DNA from: Vibrio echinoideorum
Lineage (GTDB): Bacteria; Pseudomonadota; Gammaproteobacteria; Enterobacterales; Vibrionaceae
Direction of reading: 5' to 3'
NCBI RefSeq assembly: GCF_024347455.1
Contig: NZ_AP025484.1
Location: 62,001 to 126,000 of the forward strand
DNA: 64,000 bases
The notes beneath the pieces are model-generated. The model made no database searches, was not told where the DNA came from, and worked only from the letters and a program-made list of their open reading frames with translations. This document shows positions 35,620 through 44,453 of the stretch, one piece after another; the first letter of the stretch is position 1, and every line of letters starts with the position of its first letter. The translations under genes and the position numbers were made by a program.

Positions 35620-37428
35620 TTACTCGTCTTCTTTTTTCAGTCCCCATAGTTTTGCTAAATCAACGTCATCGCTTGCAGGTCGACTTTTTTTCTCTTTTAT
35701 GTAGTCAATTTGCATTACTAACGGCAAGTCAAAGGCTGTACCTGTGACAACACATGCCCCTTTTGAAAGGTTAGGTATCAAGCTCTTTGACATACGATCT
35801 AACGTGCTAATGGTGTTATCAATAAGAAACAAGTCTTTGTCATTCACTAGCCGATGAATGAAGAAGTTATGAAGTTGAGACATTATCGTTGGTGATATAT
35901 CTGCTGGCCTTTGGCTGGCAAGCGTTAAGAACATGCCAAATTTACGACCTTCTTTAATAATCTCCTCAAACATTTCAAGTCTGTAATCTTTCCAAACCTC
36001 ATGTTCACGGCTCGATTGTTGGGAAAGGATGTTATGAGCCTCATCGATTATGAAATGAAGAGTACTGCTTACTTTTTCCTCAACTTTCTCTCGGTGCTCT
36101 TGATAGAACATTTTCGCAAGTATCAAAGGAACGATTTTTTTGGTTGCTTGATTACATCTTCTCAGGGAAATAACATTTAAAAGTTTGAACTCGTCTCTGA
36201 CGTCGTCTTTAACATCAAAAATCTTTCTAAGGTCATTAACTGCACTTTCTACTCTCTTTAATAGAGGTTGAATGTGATCAAATTGAATGTTTCCGAACAG
36301 TAAATCCCTTAATAGCTGAACATTTATCCGTACAATTAGCTCATCAAAAGCGTCAAGCTTGTCTACATCTATTTCGTCTAAAATAGGTCTTAGGTTCGTG
36401 TCAAAGTCAGCTTGTGTGTCAAAGAAGTGCCAATTGCCAGGAGCTTTAGGATCTGCGAACTTGGCTTTATCTTGATGCTTATCAAACCAAATGAAATTTT
36501 TCAGTTTATTTATAAGGGCATCATTCTGAAGATGTTTGGCGATAACTTTTAGGTGAATCAAAGACTCTTTATTTTGAGCCGGGTTAACAAGACATAAGTA
36601 GAATGTACCTACGACGAAATCTTTAACATCATCATTGTTCTTTAGCTGACTTTTTCGCTTTTCAATCACTCGATTGATGAATGGTGTTTGTGTGTTTGCA
36701 GTTGCTTGAAACAACAATGCCAAGATCTCGGTGTTCCAAATATGATCGCTTGCTAAAGGCAGTTTTTGCCCCTCTCTTTTTCCTGTGCTCAGATTGAAGG
36801 ACTTCTTATTTTCAGTTTTTTTTATAAGTTGGTCACCAGTGTACTCTCCGTTGAAATCTACGAGAAGAAACTGGCTTTTACCCACTAATTGATCTTCAAA
36901 GTTACGAAATAGTTCAGCATAAAGCCTTGTTAGCGTGTTTGATTTACCACTACCAGTGTTGCCAAAAATGCCAATATGACTGTTGAAGATTTTGTCCCAA
37001 GGAAGTGAAACAGGTAGTTCTTCTTTAAGCATTGAACCAATTTTGAATCTACCATCGTTTGCCTGACTAAAGACCTTGGTTACTTGAGACTCATTAAGCA
37101 GGTAAGCTTCATCCTTTATCATGGGCATTAATTTGACACCCTCTTTGAACTGATTCTGTTCAAAGTAACCAATAGGTTTGGCTTCTACTTTTCGGATGTA
37201 TTGAATCTTGTTGTCGTCAAATTCGAACCTTTTTTCATCTAAGTACTCACCCTCGACGATACAAACAATTAGGCAAAAACCTCGTTTAATCCCAATATAC
37301 TCGCGTATCGAAACACCTTTGTATTTCTTTCCGTCATAGAACATCGTTTCAAGACTAGACTCATCAAAGATTCGCAGCGTAATCTGTGTCCCACGAACCG
37401 CAATGACCTCACCTACGTTAATACTCAT
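35620..37428 (-). CDS. HerA-like hexameric ATPase of a SIR2-HerA defence system
   Basis: 602 residues. A HAS-barrel-like N-terminal domain (about 1-90) is followed by the FtsK/HerA ATPase core with Walker A GNTGSGKS (156-163) and Walker B LHFIIDEAHN (457-466). An arginine-rich SQRPADISPTIMSQLHNFF segment lies near 510. In SIR2-HerA systems the hexamer forms a large complex with SIR2 subunits, and together they degrade NAD+ and/or DNA on phage infection. The start codon overlaps the stop of the SIR2 gene by 4 bp. Length matches described partners. Confidence 0.92.
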   Translation of the reverse strand: MSINVGEVIAVRGTQITLRIFDESSLETMFYDGKKYKGVSIREYIGIKRGFCLIVCIVEGEYLDEKRFEFDDNKIQYIRKVEAKPIGYFEQNQFKEGVKLMPMIKDEAYLLNESQVTKVFSQANDGRFKIGSMLKEELPVSLPWDKIFNSHIGIFGNTGSGKSNTLTRLYAELFRNFEDQLVGKSQFLLVDFNGEYTGDQLIKKTENKKSFNLSTGKREGQKLPLASDHIWNTEILALLFQATANTQTPFINRVIEKRKSQLKNNDDVKDFVVGTFYLCLVNPAQNKESLIHLKVIAKHLQNDALINKLKNFIWFDKHQDKAKFADPKAPGNWHFFDTQADFDTNLRPILDEIDVDKLDAFDELIVRINVQLLRDLLFGNIQFDHIQPLLKRVESAVNDLRKIFDVKDDVRDEFKLLNVISLRRCNQATKKIVPLILAKMFYQEHREKVEEKVSSTLHFIIDEAHNILSQQSSREHEVWKDYRLEMFEEIIKEGRKFGMFLTLASQRPADISPTIMSQLHNFFIHRLVNDKDLFLIDNTISTLDRMSKSLIPNLSKGACVVTGTAFDLPLVMQIDYIKEKKSRPASDDVDLAKLWGLKKEDE

Positions 37429-38633
37429 TGCGTCACGTCCCTTAAGATTTCTGCGTTAAACACGTCTGTATTAAATGCGGTGAAATCTAAAACTTTATCT
37501 TCAAAGTGGATTAAGGCTACGTTTTTATAGCCACCAAAGAACTCCTGCATAGTTTTATGCTCTTTTTCGTTGAAGCAACAAATAAAAACTTGCAGTGAAT
37601 GGTTGGATAATGAACGCTTAACTAGATTGCGAATGTGCTCATCTGCGAATGAAAAAGCGAAACTGATTAAAACTGAGTTCTGTTCTTCCAAGCTGTAGCT
37701 AAGCAATCGCAGCATTTGGTAGTAGTGCTCTTCAAAGACTGTTTCGTGAAACTTCCACTTTGTAGGGTTAACAATGGGTAGCTTATTGTATGTATTCCAA
37801 AACGCATCTCGGTTATCTTCACTTAATTCAAATTGAGCTTCTAGTAGATCTGTTGTTTTCTTACCCTTATGGTTAATAATCTCATCAAACTGTTCTAGAG
37901 CTTCTTCAGCCGCTTCTGGGATCACAACTGTACGTTCGAGATTGTTATAATCAACTTTAATGGTGTCTTCCGATTTCTGCCAATAGCCGGAACCATGTAG
38001 ATTGATAAAGTTGATTTGTGGTATATCAGACGAGTTTCTACCAAATACACCAGTTTGGCATAGGTAGTAGTTGAAATTTCGAGCAGAGAGAGTTCGTTCG
38101 ATAAAACCGCTAGCTCCGTCATTTATATGGAATTCTAAATACCCTTTCTTGATTAAATCATCGGCAATCAGGGGGATACAACCATCATAATTTGTAGTAA
38201 AGAGGTTACAACGCTTCTCAAAATGTTTCTTATGCTGAAGAAGACGAACAATAGACTCAATAAAAGCTTCGTAGTTTATTAATACACTCTTTTTTGTATC
38301 AAACTCTTTACATATCTCACAACTGGGCTCCCCAGAGCATTGATGCTCTCGAACTGCTTGAACATCACTGGTCTTGAACTGACATATTGGCTTAATGATC
38401 CGTTCGTAGTAGTACATAAACAACAATGTATGATGATTCTTATATCGGGAGTCTTTCTCCGCAAGCTTGTCTAGCTTGGTTGCTAGTGTCTCGATAGTTT
38501 CTTTTTTAGTTTCATCATCTGAATCTATTAGCGGTAACCAGAGAGTAGGGAACAAACCACTAGAGGCGCCGGAACCAATAAGAAAATTGAGTTTACGTTG
38601 GTAGATTTCTGTTAAATGTATGCTTGTTGCCAT
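37425..38633 (-). CDS. SIR2 family protein of a SIR2-HerA defence system
   Basis: 402 residues. FLIGSGASSG (17-26), LFTTNYDGC (144-152) and INLHGSG (210-216) are the NAD-binding and catalytic motifs. A CSGEPSCEICKEF stretch near 99-111 adds a Cys cluster. The C-terminal half has VLISFAFSFADEHI, the end of the SIR2 fold. The probable reaction is NAD+ cleavage to nicotinamide and ADP-ribose, switched on within the HerA complex during infection. The 4-bp overlap with herA shows translational coupling. A SLATT-type membrane protein gene lies 45 bp upstream on the same strand. Confidence 0.92.
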   Translation of the reverse strand: MATSIHLTEIYQRKLNFLIGSGASSGLFPTLWLPLIDSDDETKKETIETLATKLDKLAEKDSRYKNHHTLLFMYYYERIIKPICQFKTSDVQAVREHQCSGEPSCEICKEFDTKKSVLINYEAFIESIVRLLQHKKHFEKRCNLFTTNYDGCIPLIADDLIKKGYLEFHINDGASGFIERTLSARNFNYYLCQTGVFGRNSSDIPQINFINLHGSGYWQKSEDTIKVDYNNLERTVVIPEAAEEALEQFDEIINHKGKKTTDLLEAQFELSEDNRDAFWNTYNKLPIVNPTKWKFHETVFEEHYYQMLRLLSYSLEEQNSVLISFAFSFADEHIRNLVKRSLSNHSLQVFICCFNEKEHKTMQEFFGGYKNVALIHFEDKVLDFTAFNTDVFNAEILRDVTQ

Positions 38634-38678
38634 TTAGGGTGATTCCTCTTGGCGAAATATAATGCACTGTAATCAGTG

Positions 38679-39248
38679 TCAGGCTGCCACGGAGAAAAAC
38701 ATTATGATGAAAAATAACGTTATCAAAACGTGACCATACTGGTTTGTTCGAGTTGGGTTGTGTGGAGTCAACAACGAATCTTCTGACAGGTTATTCCACT
38801 CTTTAATAACTGAGTTAATGTGCGTAGACAGCTCACTGTTCTGCAGTAGACCCATCTTTTGTTTGAGTTGTAGCTCTTCGATATCCCGAGCTAAGTTGGC
38901 GTAGCGAGCTCCTGATGAACGATGCATTTCAGCCCTTTCTCCGAATCTAGCTTGGCTCACTATTCCTGAGATTACCGCTGCGATACACCCAATGAAAATG
39001 ACAATGTGTTGTTTAGTAATACACCAAAACAAAACTTGTTCAGGATTGTGAGTGAAAAACGAAAAAGCTGTAACAAATATAGTTGAATAGATGAGCACGT
39101 AGCCAAGGAGTTGCGACAAATCGAAGAGCTTCTCTGCTCTCTTATAATGACCATCACGAGCATCTTTACAACGTTGTAGCCACGACACCAATGCGCTCTC
39201 AACCGGAGGCGCTGTATTTTCACTTTGTTCTATAACTTCTTCTTGCAT
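38679..39248 (-). CDS. SLATT-type membrane effector
   Basis: 189 residues. Two adjacent hydrophobic helices (about 47-65 and 80-98) are followed by a long amphipathic/charged helical region with FGERAEMHRSSGARYANLARD, then a third hydrophobic segment at the very C-terminus (171-189). The first part fits the SLATT fold, a two-helix membrane domain found in nucleotide-dependent defence systems and thought to form pores. It is the first gene in the run SLATT, SIR2, HerA. Association with that system is inferred from a 45-bp gap. No nucleotide cyclase or SLOG partner is near. Confidence 0.75.
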   Translation of the reverse strand: MQEEVIEQSENTAPPVESALVSWLQRCKDARDGHYKRAEKLFDLSQLLGYVLIYSTIFVTAFSFFTHNPEQVLFWCITKQHIVIFIGCIAAVISGIVSQARFGERAEMHRSSGARYANLARDIEELQLKQKMGLLQNSELSTHINSVIKEWNNLSEDSLLTPHNPTRTNQYGHVLITLFFIIMFFSVAA

Positions 39249-39686
39249 CGTTTATAACTTGTTGAACTTAAAAGAGGGCAGTTTACTAGATGTTCAGTTC
39301 TTTTGATATGCAATCAAGTTAAAATGCCATCTATTGTCTATTCTGTTCGACAAAGTGAACTTATTGCGAGGGATATTCTATGGCGGTATTAAGTGATGAT
39401 GTAGATTGTGTGTTGATAAATCTGGTATTTGGATTTTTCACTTGAAAAAACGGGAGTACCATACATTCTTTCCAGGTTTGTTACAGTCGGCACTTTGCTA
39501 ACTTCAACGTGCCTTAAAGCTTTCGCATGTAACATTTCAGATAGCTGTTCTTTGACCAAATTTTACTAATCCTGCATTATGCGCATAGTGGCTATTAACA
39601 GACATAGAAAAACAATAGCCTGACTCTAGACAAACCTTTAAAAAGGTCTAATTGAATGTTCAATTTTCTGGGAAGATTTGTGTAAA
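39249..39686. promoter_or_regulatory. Divergent control region between two SIR2 modules
   Basis: 438 bp with no credible gene. It must contain the promoters of the minus-strand SLATT/SIR2/HerA run and of the plus-strand SIR2 pair. I see no long palindrome in it. Confidence 0.45.
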
Positions 39687-40607
39687 ATGACAGACCAGCT
39701 TGAAGCCCTCCCTCCAGTTCCAGATGAAATAGTTAATGCCGCGCAAAATGGGAATTTAGTACTTTTTGTTGGAGCTGGCGCTTCCATGATGGTTGGAATG
39801 CCATCATGGGGAGGCCTTGCTTATGATGCCCTTCGTAGCTTAGTCGATAATGGATTTATTGATTATGCAGAGCTTGAACAGCTAAAGAAATTAGACCCCA
39901 AGAAACAGCTTTCCATCGCTGATTTCATTAGCCAAGAAAATGGTCAAAATTTAGATCTTAGATCTAACCTTAAAGCTCGATTTGAAAGCTCTATTTACCC
40001 CAATATTAATTCAATTAAGGCCACATGTGTCACTACGAATTATGACCATGAACTTAATCCTGATCCTCTTGAAGAACAGTCTGAAAAAGAGACAAAACAA
40101 AAGGTTAATCGAAAGTCTGGCGTAGCAAATTTAAATGCAGCAGATCTCAAAGAACCAGGGACAGTTATTCATTTGCATGGTGATATTGAAAAACCTGAAA
40201 CTATGATAGTTACGACTCGTGATTATCTCGCTCATTATGACGAGAAGAATGTACAGCATTTCTTAGCAGAGTTGTTTGAAAATTATGTGGTGCTATTTAT
40301 TGGCTATGGTCTTGAAGAGTCAGAAATTCTAGAACATATTTTGAGGCGTTCAGGTGTCAAAGAGCTGGACAATAAACGACAACGTTTTTTGCTTCAACCA
40401 TTCTTCAGAAGTGAACAACCTCTTTATGATAGGTTAAAGGTTTACCATCAAAGGTCATTTGGTGTTCACCTGATTGGTTATACGAGAGATGAAAAAGACT
40501 ATCAGCAGCTTGAACATGTAGTAGAGCATTGGTCTAGTAAGTTAAGTGTTCAGCCACCCGCTTTGGTTGATGATATTGCGTTGATGGATAGGATATTAAA
40601 TGATTAG
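39687..40607 (+). CDS. SIR2-like defence protein
   Basis: 306 residues from the ATG at 39687, which follows GGGAAG. All SIR2-like motifs are present: LVLFVGAGASMMVGMPSW (24-41), CVTTNYD (114-120), VIHLHGDIEKPETMIVTT (160-177) and VLFIGYGLEES (202-212). The fold is complete within one short protein, so it is a stand-alone SIR2 subunit rather than a fused one. It should use NAD+ as substrate or ligand. Its last codons overlap the 942-residue partner gene by 8 bp, a typical layout of two-gene SIR2 defence systems. Confidence 0.88.
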   Translation: MTDQLEALPPVPDEIVNAAQNGNLVLFVGAGASMMVGMPSWGGLAYDALRSLVDNGFIDYAELEQLKKLDPKKQLSIADFISQENGQNLDLRSNLKARFESSIYPNINSIKATCVTTNYDHELNPDPLEEQSEKETKQKVNRKSGVANLNAADLKEPGTVIHLHGDIEKPETMIVTTRDYLAHYDEKNVQHFLAELFENYVVLFIGYGLEESEILEHILRRSGVKELDNKRQRFLLQPFFRSEQPLYDRLKVYHQRSFGVHLIGYTRDEKDYQQLEHVVEHWSSKLSVQPPALVDDIALMDRILND

Positions 40608-43428
40608 TGAGCTATCACAAGATGAACTAATGGTTCTAGAGCGAGTCATTGCAAAGCCTGAATTGCAGCCGCATTTTTTCTCTAAGGTAAAGAGCCTGAA
40701 ATGGTTTAAGGCCTTTAGTGAAAAAGGGCTACTGGCCCCACCTCTAAACCCTAGTCCCGTAAATACCGAAGGAAATTACTGGAACACTCCTTCTTGGCCT
40801 ATTACTCAATACTTAGTTTCCTCATCCCAGCACCTTTGCGATCAGGATAATGAGGGTTATGCCAAGTTATATTTACAGTTAATTGTAGATGTAACGACAT
40901 ATGCTTCTGAGCATAGCTTTAGCAACTATCGTACGTGGTGGCAATTTGCAAAGATATTAAGAAATATTCCGTCAGATTTAATATCGATTTCGGAAGTAGA
41001 GATTATCTCTTACTGGCTTTCTGATCGATTTGATAGTCGACTAGTAAGTAATGAAATTGGCGACTGGGTCGTTGACTTACTAGAAGTACCAAATGCGCAT
41101 AACAACAAACTTACACTTAAAATTTTTGATTTTTTATTTGATATTTCTTCTACAGAAAGCAAAATATCTTCAGAAAAAAGTGAGCCTAGACTTAATATGG
41201 ATGGTTACACGGCCAACTCAATCGCTGAAAAATCAGCGAAAAAAGCGGGGGAACTTTTAGGGCTTGAAGTTGTTGAATTGTTTGAAAGTAAGTTTAAACA
41301 AGCTATTGATATTGAAGGAAACGACCAATGGTCTGTTATTTGGCGACGTGCTGTTGAAGAGCATGAACAAAACTCAAGTCGTAATGATGTTGAAGCAATT
41401 ACGCTCAAACTTTTTCGAGATGCATTACTAGGTTACTGCAATGTAAGCCATGACGAAGCTGTAAACATTAAGCTTTGCAGTATGCTGGATAATAGATATC
41501 AAATAATTCAACGTGTTGCCATCTACATTGCAGGTGAATTTTTCATCAAACTATCAAGAGAATTAAGAGGAAAGCTCCTTAATGAAGGCTTTTTCAGTGA
41601 TCACTATCGTCACGAGCTTTGGCATTTCTTAAAGGGTAATTTCATTAACTTGACGGCTGATGAAAAAAAACAAGTTCACGATGTGATTTCCAAACTGGTT
41701 TATACAGATGAATCGGGTGGTATCGAATCGAAGCCAACGGCATATCGACAGTCTATTTGGTATTATTCTATTAAAGAACAAGACGAAGAAGCCAAAGTCT
41801 TATATGAAATATGCACAGAAATAACAGGTAAAGAACCTGATCACCCTGATTTTTCAAGTTACATGAGTGTTGGAACAGTTCAACACGAGTCACCTATAGA
41901 GATTAATGAGCTATTAGTACTGCTGAAAACACCAGAGGAGCTGGTTAAGTCTCTTAATGATTACAAATCAAAAGGACACTTTCGTGAACCTGGAATCGAG
42001 GGGTTAGTAAAAAAATTCGGCGAATTAGTCACGCTAGAATGCGATACTATTTTAAGTCATTCTGAACACTTGATTCAATTGAAGCCTTATTACTTACATG
42101 AGCTATTTTCAGTATATTCAAGCCTCTGGGAAGCTAAAAAAACGTTAGATTGGGATTCTAGATGGAATGAAATTTTAGCATTTTCAGAAAAATTATTGGT
42201 AATAGATAACTTCTGGAATGATGACGGCAGTAACAGCGAAGGCGCTTTCATCGGTAATGTTAATTGGGTTATTGGCACATTAAGCAGATTGATTGAATCG
42301 GGATGTAAGAGTGACTCCCATGCTTTCGGAATAGATAAATCTAGTCGTGCCAAACGTGTTCTTGAACTGATTTTAGAACGCCAACCAGGGGAAGAGTTTA
42401 ATCTTGATTCAGATGCTGTATCTATTGCTATCAATAGTCCGCGGGGACGTTGTTTAGAGGCTTATGTCAACCTAGCGCTATATGAGTGTAGAAACTCAAA
42501 CAAAGAAACGACTCAACATTCAGAAGTATGGGGCGCCTACGAACCTATTTTTGCTCGTGAATTAGATAAACCAGACTCCGTAAATGAGTATGAGTTTGCT
42601 GCGATTGTAGGAACCTATATTTCTAACTTTATCTATTTATCAGAAGAGTGGACTCTTACAAATCTAGATAAGATATTTGACCGATCGAATTTGCAACGCT
42701 GGCTGTGCGCGATACAGGGTTACAGTTATGTAAGTCACTTGAGGCCAGAAATTTATGCTCTATTTAGAAAGCATAATTATTTTGAACTGCTTCTAGACAG
42801 CAAATACCTTAAAGATGAAACCAAGAATCGATATATCGAATTTGTTTGTGTGGCTTGTATTCATGAATTAGAAAAGGTTGATGAACAAGCCGGATCGATT
42901 GCTCTCCTGATAAGACGAGCTAATTACTCTGAGTTGGAGACGATGGTTTGGTTTTTTTGGACACAAAGAGATAGTCAAGAAATAAAGATTAGAGAAATAG
43001 TGTTCTCCTTGTTCCCTTCATTAGTTGCACTGATAAATCCTAGTACGAATAAAGGGAAACAATTTGCATCAAGGTTGTCATTGTGGTCTGAATTCATTGA
43101 CGAAATTGATAAGCAGTCAAAAAACTGGTTGATGAGCATCGCCCCTTATGCTGGGTATGATTACAACGCTGATACATTAGTTGAAAATTTAGCGCGTCTA
43201 AGCGACAAGTATCCGCAGGATACATACGAAGTTTGGAAGGAGGCGCTTTCTCGTCCTTGTTCTATATATTCGGATGAAAGCATTAAAAAACTGTTTGTTA
43301 ATCTAATTAACATGGGCGCAGATGGTGAGCGTTACGCCAAAGATATTGCTGATGAATATTTAAGACTAGGCGACTCTAGGCAGGTTAGTTTATATCAAGA
43401 AGTAGTAAATGAAATTGAGGGTGAATAG
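40600..43428 (+). CDS. Large helical partner of the SIR2 protein (possibly DUF4020-like)
   Basis: 942 residues, translationally coupled to the SIR2 gene by an 8-bp overlap. The protein is almost entirely alpha-helical by eye, acidic, with repeated 30-40 residue helical units, no signal peptide and no membrane segment. No Walker, nuclease or protease motif was found. SIR2-like proteins are known to occur with large uncharacterised C-terminal or separate regions such as DUF4020; I think this belongs there but am not certain. A sensor or scaffold role, activating SIR2 on infection, is the simplest inference. It is followed directly by repeat copy C and IS21. Confidence 0.7.
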   Translation: MISELSQDELMVLERVIAKPELQPHFFSKVKSLKWFKAFSEKGLLAPPLNPSPVNTEGNYWNTPSWPITQYLVSSSQHLCDQDNEGYAKLYLQLIVDVTTYASEHSFSNYRTWWQFAKILRNIPSDLISISEVEIISYWLSDRFDSRLVSNEIGDWVVDLLEVPNAHNNKLTLKIFDFLFDISSTESKISSEKSEPRLNMDGYTANSIAEKSAKKAGELLGLEVVELFESKFKQAIDIEGNDQWSVIWRRAVEEHEQNSSRNDVEAITLKLFRDALLGYCNVSHDEAVNIKLCSMLDNRYQIIQRVAIYIAGEFFIKLSRELRGKLLNEGFFSDHYRHELWHFLKGNFINLTADEKKQVHDVISKLVYTDESGGIESKPTAYRQSIWYYSIKEQDEEAKVLYEICTEITGKEPDHPDFSSYMSVGTVQHESPIEINELLVLLKTPEELVKSLNDYKSKGHFREPGIEGLVKKFGELVTLECDTILSHSEHLIQLKPYYLHELFSVYSSLWEAKKTLDWDSRWNEILAFSEKLLVIDNFWNDDGSNSEGAFIGNVNWVIGTLSRLIESGCKSDSHAFGIDKSSRAKRVLELILERQPGEEFNLDSDAVSIAINSPRGRCLEAYVNLALYECRNSNKETTQHSEVWGAYEPIFARELDKPDSVNEYEFAAIVGTYISNFIYLSEEWTLTNLDKIFDRSNLQRWLCAIQGYSYVSHLRPEIYALFRKHNYFELLLDSKYLKDETKNRYIEFVCVACIHELEKVDEQAGSIALLIRRANYSELETMVWFFWTQRDSQEIKIREIVFSLFPSLVALINPSTNKGKQFASRLSLWSEFIDEIDKQSKNWLMSIAPYAGYDYNADTLVENLARLSDKYPQDTYEVWKEALSRPCSIYSDESIKKLFVNLINMGADGERYAKDIADEYLRLGDSRQVSLYQEVVNEIEGE

Positions 43429-43495
43429 TTATCAACTTAGTATGTCCAGCGGAATACTGAGGTTGGCCGCGAGGTTAGACGTTTTCCAATACCTT

Positions 43496-43623
43496 AGGAA
43501 ATCCGTTAAGTGCTAATTTATCAAAGCCGCAAACTCAGTTTTGTCCAAAAGCTTCTTAGGTTGAATTTTCATCCGTTTGTGATTTTCATCCGTGGTGCTT
43601 TTGGGCTCGAAAGTGCTCTAAAA
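43496..43623 (+). repeat. Dispersed intergenic repeat, copy C, cut by IS21
   Basis: Its left block ends TTTTGTCC (43539-43546), then AAAAGCTTCTTAGGTTGAAT. An internal tandem duplication, ATTTTCATCCGT (43564-43575 and 43581-43592), precedes the hairpin part GCTTTTGGGCTCGAAAGTGC. The IS21 element is inserted at its end within CTCTAAAA. Confidence 0.7.
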
Positions 43624-43702
43624 TGCGTATTTCGGTGATTGCGATCGCTCGTTTCGGTTTATTCCGATCACCTGATCCTACCGTTTTTCTCTCTTCTTAT
43701 TT

Positions 43703-44443
43703 TTACTCTAAGTGATCGGATTGCGCCAGTTTTCTCATTGACTCACCTCCCAGTTCTATTCTATGACTATTGTGTACTAACCGATCCATTAGCGCGTCCG
43801 CGACGGTGGCGTTGCCGATCATGTTGTACCACTCCCTTACAGGTAACTGGCTGATGACGATTGTGCTGCTGTTTTGATAACGCTCTTCCAGCACTTCTAA
43901 TAAGTGACCCGCATGCTCTTGAGTGAGTTTTTCCATCCCCCAGTCGTCGAGGATCAGTAAGGTTTTCTTAGCCAGCGATTGGAGTTGCTTTTGATAGCTA
44001 CCATCCAGACGACCAGCGGTCAGGTCGTCAAGCAAGCGAGTTAATCGGTAGTACTTAACCGTTTGTTGTTGGTCACAGGCGCTGGTTGCCAGTGCGCAGG
44101 CAAGATACGTTTTGCCTGCGCCTGTTGGGCCTGTAACCAAGATGTTCTGGTGTTTGTATAGATAACTGCCCGTCAGAAGTTCGCTCATCTGTTTACGATT
44201 GAGGTTTCGTCCCTCCTTATAGATGAGTTGGCTCGGCTGCGCATCTACTCTCAGCTTGGCTTGTCGTTTTAAGCGTTGGATTTTGCTCTGATTGCGATTC
44301 AAGATCTCGCTTTCCAGAAGTAGGCTTAGCCTTTCCTCGAAGTCCAGTTCTGCGTAGGTGGTCAGTTGCTCTTGCTGCTGCTCTAATGCTTTCGCTACAT
44401 GGCTCAAGCGTAGGGTTTTGAGTTGGTCGTTCAGTGCATTCAT
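43703..44443 (-). CDS. istB: IS21-family helper ATPase IstB
   Basis: 246 residues from the ATG at 44443, with AAGGA close upstream. It is an AAA+ ATPase related to DnaC: Walker A is NILVTGPTGAGKTYLACAL and Walker B is LLILDDWGMEKL, followed by IVISQLPVREWYNMIG (sensor). It assembles on target DNA and activates the IstA transposase. It starts 10 bp after istA. Confidence 0.95.
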   Translation of the reverse strand: MNALNDQLKTLRLSHVAKALEQQQEQLTTYAELDFEERLSLLLESEILNRNQSKIQRLKRQAKLRVDAQPSQLIYKEGRNLNRKQMSELLTGSYLYKHQNILVTGPTGAGKTYLACALATSACDQQQTVKYYRLTRLLDDLTAGRLDGSYQKQLQSLAKKTLLILDDWGMEKLTQEHAGHLLEVLEERYQNSSTIVISQLPVREWYNMIGNATVADALMDRLVHNSHRIELGGESMRKLAQSDHLE

Positions 44444-44453
44444 ATCCTTTCTC

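Noticed and set aside
11304..43623. The dispersed repeats as integron attC sites
   Set aside because: They lack the attC core sites and paired-box layout, are not spaced as gene cassettes, and no integron integrase is present.
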